This document shows, one piece after another, positions 22,999-34,112 of a stretch of DNA of 64,000 nucleotides. Both the position numbers and the translations under genes were made by a program. The notes beneath the pieces were generated by a model, which ran no database searches, was not told the origin of the DNA, and worked only from the letters and a program-made list of their open reading frames with translations. This stretch comes from Chamaea fasciata (Eukaryota; Chordata; Aves; Passeriformes; Sylviidae): assembly GCA_029207755.1 (NCBI GenBank), contig JARCOQ010000005.1, positions 46,341,563-46,405,562 on the forward strand. The letters are read 5' to 3'. The stretch's first letter is position 1; every line of letters begins with the position of its first letter.

Positions 22999-25433
22999 CA
23001 AGAGCCCTCAGACCATCTGACTGAACCACCCAGAAAGGCTTTCAAAATTAAGTTTGAGTTCAGCAGCTCTGTGAAAGGACATCTCCTGTCAGCCTTTGTG
23101 AATAAGTTTTCCAACTCTCAGATCTTAAAAGATCTCTTCCTTCCATCACAGCTCTCTAGGGTGCCCCCATATGGGCCATGACTAGGATTATCCCACTAGA
23201 AAACTGACTCACTACCAGTTTGTCCTCCCAGAGGCAGACACAGGCTGAAGGTGTCCCCAGAGCCCCAGAGGGACTCCTGCCCACTGCCTCCCAAAAGGAC
23301 AGACCTCTCCTAGCTCAGGCTGTGCCACAGGTTTACCACCACGGGAAGGGTGTGTGACAGCATCAGGGGGAAGCCTGTCCCAGCTCTCCTCCTGCAAAAA
23401 ATGCCATAGTGCTTCCTGCACCTTCCTGCATGTCTGCCACGGGACAGATGTTTTTGGCCCTCACTCCTGGCTCAGGGCAGGGTGCAGAGCTCGGAGCATC
23501 ATGGCTACAGGTCTTATGGACCAGGGTGGCTAAAAGCACCAAATGCCACTGGCTGGCGCAATAAATAGCCACCGCCCCGGGGATGGCGGTTTGGAACATG
23601 CTTGCAACTAGTATCTAAAGCTTCTCTCCTGCCTGGAGAATTGCAAATCATAAAAAGGTGACATTTTAACTTATGTCTTTTAGTGAACTTGAGTATGATT
23701 CCTTCCAACCTCCCTGCACCTATTTCAGGGGTGAATGAAGAGCCCAATCCTTGCAATGGGACTCCTCCTCCTACTGGTTCCAAAGTACTCAAGATTGGCC
23801 TGCATGGTTTCAGTTCTGTTTTAAAGGTTCAGGCACTCTTAAGAACAACCTCAGCTATTTTGAACTACGTTAATTTGATCACACTAACCTATAGTTTGCA
23901 GGCTTAAGATTCAACATCCACAGCTAATGATGACTCATACTACTCATTTCTTGCTAGATTTTTTTTCCTTTTTCTGGGAAAACAAACCGTCTCACAGTCT
24001 TCTGTATTACCATTTTGGCAGTTATGATTTATACAACCAGACATCACAGACTTTCAGAGCTGGATGATCAACTGGGGGACTGGATGACCAAACCTATTCC
24101 ATTGGGGAATCTAAATTGGCTAGACTCATTGTTTATACTACGATTTTCCCCTTAGGTCACAACCAGTCTGCTAGGGAACTGTAAATGAAGGTACATGCTG
24201 GCCTTGAGACAAAACCACCCACATTAAGTAAATTAAAATCAGTGCTTCCTCCAGGAAACAAAGAGTTGTATTACTTACAAGCAGATTTGATTATGGTTTA
24301 GAGAACTGTTTAAATACATCTAGCACATCAAAGGAAAACAGACTTAAGCTGCTGTGCTCGTTTTTTAAGAAATACTGGTTGATTGATGCAAAGATCAACA
24401 TGCTTGGTGACTCCCTGTAATAGTTTAGGAAAACACAGGCCATAGTAAAGACGGAAACATCTAGTTTCATCAAAATATCTTCAGATTTTAGACTTTCAGT
24501 TAAGGATAAGATAGTCTTATCCTAACATTTTTAAAATAAAATCAAGTTCATGAAAGCAATGCAGTAAATAAGTTCGCAATACCACGCTGGCCTCTCTCTT
24601 CAAGGCCATAAAAATGCCCATTAATCTCATAATCATACCTAAAACACTTCCAAAGCGTCACAGCATCCAAGATGTCTATGCACATTTGTGTATTATAGCA
24701 ACCAGTAAACATGCAGATTCATACAGCAGCATGCAAACAGCCTAGCAAAGAAAGGGTTAAGACAAACGAACATTCTCAAAGCAATTCAAAGATCTAGATC
24801 ATTTTGTATGTGAGAAGTATTCTAGCTGGGAAGCTGGACTGGTATCAGTTCAGCAGTTGCTGCTGATCTGACACAAGCCAAAAGAAACAGCAAACGGCCA
24901 GAAGAAGGTTGCTAGATAAAAGAAAAACCCAAAAAACCTCACAACACACAGAGCAGAAAGTTCACATTAAGAATCAGTTGGATCTCCTTTACTCTGCAGA
25001 AACAATTATTTTACTCTTAGTTTCAAAGGGGCTTTGGGGGAAAAGACAGAAGGAAATATAGCTCATTTTGGCAGAGAACACATTGCACAAAATAAATATA
25101 AGAATCTATTTTTGGGCTAGAATGGTTGGAGAAATCCCTGATTAGCCTCTTAATGGGGTGAGTCCAATTTATTGAGAATGATCACCAGAGGGAGTCATTG
25201 ACTTTCCCATTAAAGTCAAAGGGAATTTTACATACATCAGGAATAGAGAATTTGGGGGCAGAGCAGAAAAAGACTTCAAAGAGATTGGAGTTCAGGGAAC
25301 AACACAAACCATGGTTTTATGGATTTCATCTGAATCCATTTTCCCCTTTGGAGTCCCAAAGGATGATAGCTATATTCAATGGTTAAAATCAGAGAGAAGG
25401 CATTGAAGTCATCCATTCAGTGGTACACATTCC

Positions 25434-25562
25434 CACAACAACAGAAAAAAACCACACAAAAAACCCACCCCAAAAACACAGGGGAAAAAAACCAAACAAA
25501 CAACCCCAAAACACCCCCCCAACCCCCCCTCCCCCAAAAGCCCCTTAGAACAACAAAAAAAA
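25434..25562. repeat. A/C-rich tract; G-quadruplex-forming on the minus strand
   Basis: The plus strand is almost pure A and C for 130 bp. Between 25504 and 25544 it contains five C-runs of four to seven bases separated by very short spacers. The complementary minus strand therefore has the pattern G4-7 with loops of 1 to 7 bases, a strong quadruplex motif. The minus strand is the sense strand of ANKS1B, so the run would also be present in the pre-mRNA. Confidence 0.85.
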
Positions 25563-26626
25563 AATCCCTTAAGAACTTAATTGGTTCTACAGGAGTTTGG
25601 AGTAGTGTAAGTAATAACTGCTCAGTTTTCTCTTTGGGCATGTAACATGTCAGTCCTTCTGGAAATGCAGTATTCAACAGCACAAAGACAATCTGCAGGT
25701 GTCATTTATGAGAGTATGTCATACTTCTTGGGAATATCAGTAAAAGAAAGGAGTGAAATGGATTCAGAAAAAATTGTTAGCATAGGGGCTTTTTTTGTTT
25801 TATTTTTTGCATTCAATACTAGTGACTAAAAGAGGTAGTGAATATAGGGATTTGTGAACAAAGTGATAAAATAAACTAATTAGACAAACCAGTGTATTCA
25901 GCCACAAGCAAGTGTGCATTTTATGCTCAAACACCTAAATATCATAACCTTCAAGAAACATTTTCATGTTAAGAACTTGTCTTTTCTTTGCTGGACTTCA
26001 GCTCAACGTTATTCTTGCCACAGAAGCCCAGCAGACTTTGGTTTGAAAACAAGCTCATTCACTTAGCAACTTTCTCCGTAATTCTGCACAAGAAGGTTAT
26101 ATAGCAGAAAATTAGATTTAAAAAGGGCAAGGCAACAGCCCCACCCAACCAAATGCAATTTCACTTCTCTAGAAATGTCCTCTGAACAAACAGAATTCAA
26201 TTTGTTTCTGCGTACCCAGGTAATGGCAGCACCTTGTTTTGTTTGTTTAATTAATTACTTCTTGTTCATGTAATTAGCTGACAGACTGCAGCCTTTTGTT
26301 CATTATAATACAGTTATTTGCATAGCTGTTTCCATTTTGAGACTGAATTTTGGACAGTGGCTCTATTTTGGGTTGTGGCAGGCAGAGACGCTGCTGGGAA
26401 GCCTCATGCAGGGAAGCTTGCAGCAACCTGCTCCTTCGTGGAATGAGTTGCTCCAGGAACTGCCCTGGCTGCCCATCTGCTTCTGACAGCAAATCAAAGT
26501 CCTATTTTCAGTGTGCAGCATAAGACCTGGCTGTCTTTTATCATCATAGGTATCACTGAAAACCAGTTGAGCTCATTCTAAAGCATTTTCACCAACAGAC
26601 TGTCTATGCATAATTTACTGTGCTTT

Positions 26627-26848
26627 AGACTGAATATTAGGAAAAATTTCTTCACTGAAGGGGTGGTCAGGCATTGGAGTGAGCCGTCCAGGAAAGTGGT
26701 TCAATCATCCCTGGAACTGTTCAAAAAACATGTAGGTGTGACTCTTTGGGACATAGTTTAGTGGTGAACATGGCAGTGCTGAGCTAAGGGTTGGAGTTGA
26801 AGACCTTAAGGGTCTTTTCCATCCTACATGGTTCTATGGTTCTGTGGC
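26627..26848 (+). mobile_element. CR1 LINE 3' end, plus orientation
   Basis: The copy begins agactgaatattaggaaaaa and continues through cttcactgaaggggtggtcaggcattgg to ggttctatggttctgtgg at the 3' end. This is the common 220-bp 3' terminal piece of CR1. It lies antisense to ANKS1B, 650 bp downstream of the 27501-27680 exon in plus coordinates reversed, that is, inside the following intron. Confidence 0.93.
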
Positions 26849-27500
26849 ATCACTCAAGGTATGCTTAAAAATATCAGTACTCTTAAAAATTATCAGTACT
26901 CTTTCAGTGGTTGGGTGAAAAAAATTGAGAGATGGAGACTACTTTAAGCTTTCTTCTATGAACAGTCTTATTTAACATCCAGTTGAGTCTAGTGCCATTC
27001 AAATAATTTTTTGCACAGGTAATTTTTTTTTTTTAAATAATCAAAATATATTCCCAGATCAGTTTCGCAGAATGCTGACCCTTCCCATTAATAAATGAAG
27101 CAACCATCACCCTTCAAATCCTCTGAGTTTCCAGCAGTGAACTGATGCAAACTTACTTTTATATAGGTTGCTCAGAATTTCAGGAATCTGCACCTTATTA
27201 CAAAAATGAGGGGCAGAGTCCTTGCTGGGGGAAGACTGCACACTCTGGTGCACAGAAGCCACCTTCATGTCAGCCTCCATGTATCTAAACATCCTCAAAC
27301 CTCTACCTCTGAGGAGAAATTATACACCAACACATCAACTTACACTATTTGAAATACACAGAGCTGAAACAGACAGCTTGGAAAAATTGTCACCCTTTGT
27401 TGTTTACAGCTCAGCCTTCATATACTGCTCTGGTCAGGATTAGTCCTGTAACCAAAAGCAGCAAGGCCCAGCCTTTTAATGGCACTGGTTTTAGTCCTAC

Positions 27501-27680
27501 CTGTGCCATCTGCCTCTCCAGCTTTGACCGGGGAATATCATCAAAATAGTTTTCATTTCTTCTTCTCCTTGCATCGCCCTGCATGATAATGTGGGGAACG
27601 TCCAGGGAGCCACCAGTAGTGAAAGTGCTTTGGCTAAGTGATGGAGACAACTGAGGAGGAGTGTGGTTACCACTGGGTTC
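27501..27680 (-). CDS. ANKS1B: ANKS1B exon: SAM2-PTB linker (partial CDS)
   Basis: A 180-nt exon of 60 codons on the minus strand, beginning EPSGNHTPPQLSPSLSQ and ending RSKLERQMAQ. The acceptor is tttctctgtccag directly above 27680, and the donor is gtaggac directly below 27501, somewhat weaker than the other three donors. Both ends are phase 0. The segment is the Ser/Pro-rich linker of AIDA-1 followed by the conserved GGSLDVPHIIMQGDARRRR and NENYFDDIPRSK stretches. It identifies ANKS1B rather than ANKS1A, whose linker differs. The RRRR cluster is a basic patch that could aid nuclear entry, which is an inference. In unspliced form the frame continues through the donor for 29 codons including a hydrophobic stretch, so intron retention would give a different tail without the PTB domain. 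No frameshift or stop interrupts the exon. Confidence 0.97.
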
Positions 27681-30579
27681 CTGGACAGAGAAAGAAAAAT
27701 GGAGCATAAGAAGAACAGCATATTACTGACTTCAAATCACACATTTAAAAGTACATTTGGATTGCTCACACTAAAAAAAATTATGGAACAATTCCTGCAG
27801 TAGAGCTTATTGAGGATGGTCTTTTGACATTTGCTACCTGAAGTACAGCACCCATGTAGGAGGAAAAATAGTTCACTGATTACATGAACTAGTGGCAAAT
27901 TTCATCCTCAAAACCTCCTCATGTAATTTCTCTCCTAGAGATAAAATAGTGAGCTATTTCCTGTCAAGGCCCAAATAAAGGCATGATTTAGGATTAGCTA
28001 TTTGTAAGATGAAATACATTCTCACCACTTCTGAGCAGCTGCTCTGAGCAGTGAAAGTGATTTGAACACTAGCAACACCTCTTGCTGGAAAAAAGAAATG
28101 CACGTCCATTTACACAGTACAGACATTTTGTTGCAATTTTTATAGGTTTTGCAGAACATCCATTTTTACTCAGAGTACCATATATCAGACACAAGCTAAA
28201 TACCAATTCCTGGAATGCGTGAAAATATCAGAGTACAAATATTTCACCTGGCTTTTCTTGTTACCTCTACTGAACTGCAACCTTGTATCAGTCAGTGTGC
28301 AAATACCAAATAGAATTGATACATAAATGCTACCTAATAAATAAACAGGTCCTCCTGGCACACATTTTACCAGAGCTGCCACCACACTGCCCACAGCCAG
28401 ATATCGTGTGTACGTTTGGAAACGCCGACTCTCATGCACATGACATCACTTGTTCAAACACCAGCTACAAGCGTTGGTGTCCAGCTCCACTGTTCCACAC
28501 TCCCTTGGAGCTCCATCAGCAGGAGCGGGGAGCTGCAGCATACTGTCCAGTCTGCATGAGTACTGCCTCTTGGGAGCAGGAAAACAGAGTCACAGCAACT
28601 GAATGGGAAATGTTCCTCTTCCATGATGTAGGTTACTGGGCAGAAGGTACCCAGGGGCAAGTTTGCTCAGTGCAGACCTTCTCTAAACCACCTGCTGTTG
28701 TAATGCTCTGTTTCAATACTGAGCAACAAGAGGGAACCTGAACATGGTGGAGCAAGCAAAAACCTGCTTCAGTGCGGAAGGTAAAAAAGTTCTGCCTTTT
28801 TATTTAAAGAGAAAATGAAAGTGGATGATTCATGCGTTATTACATTGAAGCAAGCCCGGTTCTGAAAAGCATCGAGGTACTTTACTCCATGCTGTTAAGA
28901 AACAAGATTGGGTGTAAGAAATGAGAGAGTTGTAATCTCTTCCAAATGGAAAGGAAAGTTCAAGTCATAGTAACGCCTGATGTCAATATTTGAAGTGTAG
29001 GAGTCTATGTGACATTATTCCTTGAAATCACAGTAATGGATTAGTATTTTTCATGTTGCCAACAGGAAAAATGTTAGGAAAATATAGCTCTTTAGTAATT
29101 TTAATTAACTGGGATATTTTTTTTTTAAATTCCCTAGCTTTCCTATGATCTGAGATAAGCACTTGACATTTCCCAGGGCAAAGAAAAGAGTGTTTTCCTC
29201 TTAGGAATAATCTTTTCCCTCCTTCACAAAAACCCACCTACATTTGGCCCAGTTAAAAGCTTCTGAAAAGCTGTAGTCTGCACATGCTCAGTAGGTTTGG
29301 TGAGGCATAATCTCTAAAATCCACCCTCCCTGGTGCACAACAACACAGTGCACACACCTCTGCTCTGAAAATAACCTGAGTACATGGACACCAAACAAGG
29401 TCCTCTTTAGTGAGTGCTACCTTCTGCTCCAGCCAGGTGGGTAAAACCTCTCCCTGCTCTGAATCAGTATTCACCCACTGCTGCAGACTGACAGGGCCAC
29501 CAGTGTATCAAAGAGACAGATGAACGTAGAGATTCCAGCCCTCATCGAGCTTTTTATATTTTATCAAACTGCATATGAGGAGGAAATTCACTCTGAAATG
29601 TATATTGGAAGATTGCTGGCAGGGCAATACAGACGAGAAATACCAGCTCAAGAAAGAAAAGAATTACCGTGCCTCTGCATTATGGAACAGTATGTCATCG
29701 TATGATTTTATGCTATTTTGTCAAAGTTGTCCTACACAGCACAGATGGATCCTCAACTGTGCAGTGTGTTGTCATCTACTCAGCACCATGTTATCATTAG
29801 TTACCGTGTAGTCAGTATTTTATTCTTGTTTCATTTAGTGGCCCCAAACCTCTCTCCTAAACTCTTTTCAAATCCTGCTCTGAAGACAGGATGATTAATA
29901 TCATCATAGTCATGATGCTCATAAGTGCTTTACAAATGTCAATCATTAAATTTTCACCACACCTGTGACTTCTGACATTTTCTAATCACTGCTTTAGTGT
30001 GGGTGACCCGAGACACACAGACAAAGGTTAGAAAGTACCAGTCACTCAATTACAACATCTGTTGCTCAATTTCTCAAGTGCTTGAGTTCCAAACTCCACT
30101 TCTGTTGATCTAATTTTCAGCACTGTGTACACAGCACTTACAGAAATCAGACTCAAGACTCCAGTCAAATATGAAGATTGTCAGTAACATACAATTAGTG
30201 ACTATTCAGGAGGCAATAAATTAAATAACTCACCACAAAATCCACAATTTTTTTGTGGCAAAAACAGTTGTAAGCCTATAGTTTCACAGATACAGCTGTT
30301 CCTTTAATTATGAGCCTCTCTCCCATTCTTCTTTCATTCCTCGTTCTCACTCAATACCTACCTTCTCATCTCCTTAAACAAACCTGCAGACCAGGCACGG
30401 ACACCCTTGCAGGGGCTGCTATGGCCTCAGTACCACGCTACTGTTAGTCACCGGGTACTCATAGCATGTTTCTACCCAGCTCTGAAAGCAAGGACACGTG
30501 ACTTGCAGGGATGTCTGATCACATATTTCACTCTCAAAATCTGCCTCAACCCCTCTAAGATCTCCTGCTCATGTACACC

Positions 30580-30735
30580 TGGAACCACAGAGCTAGAAGG
30601 GAGCTTAAGAGATCCTTCCCCAAGCTGCCTGGGCACAATTCATGTCCCACAGATGTTTGTTTAACCTAAAACCAGGAATTCTCTCCAGTGAACTGATTCT
30701 TCTGTTAAAATATCATTACTATTTCAACCCTTCTC
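30580..30735 (-). mobile_element. Ancient CR1/L3-type LINE fragment, minus orientation
   Basis: The plus strand reads ggaaccacagagctagaagg, then an agagatc block, then cacagatgtttgtttaacct and ccagtgaactgattcttctg. The order matches the reverse complement of the old CR1 type shared by birds and other reptiles. It is more diverged than the other copies and lacks a clear terminal repeat. Confidence 0.6.
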
Positions 30736-30939
30736 CAAATTTTCTGCCAAAATTGTTAGTCCTTCAGTTTAAGTTTCAGCCTCCAGTGCTGACTGGATGA
30801 GGAAGGGCTCCAATGAAGAACATGGAAACTGGTCCTGTAATTAAAGATTATCATGCACTCAAGGAAGGAAGGCAAGATTGCATAGGTAACCTGAGATCCT
30901 GCAATTTCTATACTTTTGTGTATAGAAAAAGTATATTTG

Positions 30940-30990
30940 TATAGAGTGTATGTTATATGTAGTATATATATAACATATATATACATACTT
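30940..30990. repeat. TA-rich dinucleotide stretch with inverted repeats
   Basis: A run of ta/gt dinucleotides includes the pair atgttatat (near 30949) and atataacat (near 30970), which can form a 9-bp stem. It is simple-sequence DNA with no sign of a mobile element. Confidence 0.7.
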
Positions 30991-31245
30991 GAATATTGTG
31001 TATTAGAAATCATAATAGTGTTTCCCTAGTACACAGTAACATACAAAAGGGAATAACATATATTATGGATATTTTTAAGATTTTAAAGAATTTTTGCTTT
31101 TTCTCAATACTTAACCTTTGACTTTGAAATATGCTAAAAGCTAATACAAAAACAGTCAAAAAAGATGAAGTATTAGCATTGCTTAGGTTGAGCTTGGGAA
31201 CCTAAAAGTAGACTTTAAATAACAAAGTACCTTTTCTACTGATGT

Positions 31246-31352
31246 AGAGCAGCCTGATCTAGTGGAAAGTGCTCCTGCCCATGGCAAAGAGTGCTGAAAC
31301 TCGATGATCTTTAAGGTACCTTCTAATCCAAACTGTTCAGTGATTCTATATA
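31246..31352 (+). mobile_element. CR1 LINE 3' terminal fragment, plus orientation
   Basis: About 107 bp of the extreme CR1 3' end: agcagcctgatctagtggaa, ctcctgcccatggcaaagag, then a gatgatctttaaggtacctt block and tcagtgattctat at the end. Only the last part of the element was inserted. It lies antisense to ANKS1B. Confidence 0.92.
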
Positions 31353-32959
31353 TCTATCAATTTTACAGGAGCAGCGGACAGTTTTTTTACGCCAGTTTTC
31401 AAGATACAAATTATTGCAGACTACAAACTAAACAGGATGTCTTTGTTTCCTGTGAAATGGCACAGTAGCAGTTGATGGGAAAGAAAAACTTTATTCCAAA
31501 TGCATGTCCTCCTCTTTAGGATTCTCCGTGAAGACTTCAATTCCAAGAGGTCATAAATGACATTTAGCACTGGCCTGCATCAGTAGTTCTAGCTGTGCAG
31601 CAGCAGACTATTTTTTATCATTTTGACTACAGATGGAGGACATCCAGTTTTCTCTACTGTATAAATAGAGAATATATGGTCCTGACCAAGAATGTGGACT
31701 GTGGAAACTTTCCCACTTGCTGAGGAGGAATTAATTATCCAGTCCAGAGTATTGAATGCAATCAGCAAAAGAGTGTGCCTTTTTATCTATTTCTCATTTC
31801 TTGGAGTGTTTTAACACCTGCCATGCATCAGGAATCATTCACAAAATACATAAAAAAAAAAATACGAGAAAAATATCTACATGTTTGTGCAATGTGCCTT
31901 AGAGCATATTACAGATTTGTCAGACCTTTTTAAATATGGCATTGGGAATAGATTGAACTAAGGGGTGGGATCTAAAATGTCTGTATGGGACATCTGAGAA
32001 TAAGCAGGGTAAAAACAGTCTGGTCACAGAAATTTTAAGTACACTTAAAAATAAGCCCTCATTCCGTCTTTCTGTATTTCTCTTTACACCAGGAAATTTA
32101 ACTTGGGAGCACAGACACTCTCTGACATTTTGAAATGTAATCCCAAACGAGATCCCTGTCAGAAATGCAGCCCCATGAAAATAATGAGATCCAATCAAAT
32201 GCAAAAGGTGTGACCTAAAATATCAACTATGCTATGAACTCTGTTGGAGAGAATGCAGTAGGAAATAGCCATCAGACCTCAACTTGATAAGAGTAGCAGA
32301 CAACAAGTAAGCAAAGGCATTGGATTGGAGAAACTAAGTGAAGGTGGTGTAATCAGAGGAGATTAAATGTGGTCAAGTGTGGAAAAACCCCAGGGACATT
32401 GCAACAGGGTTTCTGGAAGAGGGAATACAAATGAAAATTAAAAACATGATGAAACTTTTGATATACAGAAACACCTTAATGGCATTTTTATCTCAACAGT
32501 TTCAAGCAGTTTTCCTTAAAGAAAGCCTGAAGCATATGTCTGAAAAGTAAGTGCAAACATTTGAAAACATGAAAGGAAAATGGTAACTCTCCTGCAATAT
32601 TGATCGGCTGGTCTGGACTGGGATTATTCCTGTGGGGAAATGAAGACGTGCTTCTTTTACATCCCTGGTCCAGAGCTAGTCTCCTTGGCAAAGATAAGCT
32701 GGTACTTCTGAGCTTCTACTTATCTCATCCTAAGGGAGACAACTGAAACAGGTCGCATGGATCACCCTGTAAAAACGTCAATATTATCTCCACTGGCCAT
32801 ATGGGAAGTGTGACAGAGGAGGTCAGCCTAAGATGACCATAATGTACAACTCAGAACTGAGGTAAGTTCAACCTCGCTCAAAGTAGCCATTGTTTTCATG
32901 TGTCATGAAACCCTTGCTGACTTGTCAAGAAATGCAAATGAATTTTCATGGGGACTCAC

Positions 32960-33067
32960 CCTGAGGGTTATTGACCGTGGTGGTTTCTGAGGGGGATCTT
33001 CGTGAAGCCTGTCTCCCAAAGATGCCAGAACACGCTTCCGGTGGCCAATCAAGCTAATTTTTAAGAC
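32960..33067 (-). CDS. ANKS1B: ANKS1B exon: end of SAM2 domain and start of linker (partial CDS)
   Basis: A 108-nt exon of 36 codons on the minus strand, beginning [21 protein letters not shown] and ending [12 protein letters not shown]. The first 21 residues are the C-terminal helix of the second SAM domain; the rest is the proline-rich linker. The acceptor is gatattatttcag directly above 33067 and the donor gtgagtcc directly below 32960, both phase 0. The join to the next exon reads ITLR-EPSGN. SAM1 and SAM2 of AIDA-1 pack as a tandem, and a basic nuclear-localisation signal has been reported at their interface; the HRKR cluster here sits in the matching place. ANKS1B acts at the postsynaptic density, binds PSD-95, affects NMDA-receptor subunit composition and signals to the nucleus. 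The rest of SAM2 must be in an exon beyond 64000. Confidence 0.96.
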
Positions 33068-33332
33068 CTGAAATAATATCAAAAACACATCATTAAAAGA
33101 GCACATGGCAACCATTACATGAAGGTCCATTCAGATTGAAGCCATTTTCTCTTTAAACCTTTTAACAAGTTAGTCCTCTAGACAGGCTGAGCAGACAGGG
33201 AACTGTGTGAGGCAAACAACCAGCAGAGAAAATGAGAGGTGAGATCAGAGGAAAAACACTGTAAAATGAAGGAAGAAACTAGAGCATGTATAGGTATGGA
33301 AAACTAAAAAAAAACCCAGACTCAAACATAAG

Positions 33333-33434
33333 TGAAGAGGAAACAAAAATGAAATGAAGAGAAGGCAGAAGAGAAGGAAGAAAAAAAAGGGAAGGGGATG
33401 AGAAGGAGAAGGAAAGGTGAAGGAAATGCAAAGG
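33333..33434 (+). repeat. Polypurine tract (polypyrimidine on the gene strand)
   Basis: About 100 bp are nearly all A and G on the plus strand, with fewer than ten pyrimidines. It lies about 270 bp upstream, in transcription order, of the SAM2 exon acceptor, so the pre-mRNA carries a long C/U-rich stretch there. Such tracts can bind pyrimidine-tract proteins or form triplex DNA, which is inference here. Confidence 0.8.
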
Positions 33435-33949
33435 TGCATACAAACAGTGAGTGATGGGGTTTAAAGTGATTCATGGGATGGATGACAACAAAAGTGAGAA
33501 ACAGCCAGTGAATGCTTAGAGGAGGCAAGAAGGGAAAATAGGAATTGTATGATGAGTAAATGTTACCACTTTTAAATCTATTCACCATGACTTTCACAGC
33601 ATTGCTAGGGAAGGGTTAAAACTGCAAGATTTGGCAGAGGAGGAGCAAATAGTTTCTCTCAAAGTGACCTTGCAGCTGGGAATGCTAAAATTGTTGGTGT
33701 GGGAAAACTCCATTTATTATGCCTAATGTTGATCATCCTCTGTCTGTTTTGAGAAGTGGAAGTCCTGCGGAGAGGTAACACACTCTCACAGACATGGGGG
33801 AAGCCTTGTGTTATAAAGAGGCAGGAGGCCTCCCCTCTCCTGCCAGCTAGAGTGGAACCATGCCCCTGTCCCTCTGTCACCTGGTGTGGTGAGCAAGGTA
33901 GTGAAATAAATCTACCCTATGCATTTCAGCTGTGGTTTGAGGTTACCTT

Positions 33950-33987
33950 GGTTACCTGTATGTGTAGATTCACACATACAGGTAATC
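33950..33987. repeat. Perfect 14-bp hairpin with 6-base loop
   Basis: ttacctgtatgtgt at 33952-33965 is followed by agattc and then the exact complement acacatacaggtaa at 33972-33985. A G-T wobble and a G-C pair extend the stem to 16. GGTTACC also occurs at 33941 and near 34010. The stem is too short for an ordinary microRNA precursor, and no target duplication flanks it. Confidence 0.85.
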
Positions 33988-34077
33988 TCCAAATATCTCA
34001 TACATTTTGGGTTACCATGTAGATCATCCTCGTGTAAGAAACACTGGTTGGACAAACTTTACCCTGGAGTTCTATTA

Positions 34078-34112
34078 CTTTTTTTTTTATTTTTTTTTTT
34101 TTATTTTTTTTT
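34078..34112 (-). repeat. T-rich run
   Basis: Thirty-five bases of T are broken only by single A. On the minus strand this would be a poly(A), but no retroposed body is recognisable at higher coordinates. Confidence 0.8.

Larger units (their letters stand above)
10942..27500 (-). other. ANKS1B: ANKS1B intron (16.6 kb) upstream of the PTB exons
   Basis: This is the largest complete intron in the window, with donor gtaggac and acceptor ttttcag on the minus strand. It holds a GC hairpin (13762-13784), a T38 run (13946-13983), a CpG-dense patch (15819-16090), a first-exon-like block (17303-17700), three CR1 copies (20505, 21655, 26627), an A-rich tract (22895-22998) and an A/C-rich tract with G-quadruplex potential (25434-25562). 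The frame at 17806-18426 (206 codons, minus strand) is the longest open frame of the window but resembles nothing I know. A fairly GC-rich block at about 23140-23600 has no recognisable content. Confidence 0.88.
27681..32959 (-). other. ANKS1B: ANKS1B intron (5.3 kb) between SAM2 end and linker exon
   Basis: The donor is gtgagtcc and the acceptor tctctgtccag on the minus strand. It contains an old CR1-type fragment (30580-30735), an AT-rich dinucleotide stretch (30940-30990) and a young-looking CR1 3' end (31246-31352). The 28330-28720 segment is mildly GC-rich with open frames on both strands but no recognisable protein. Nothing else was found. Confidence 0.88.
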
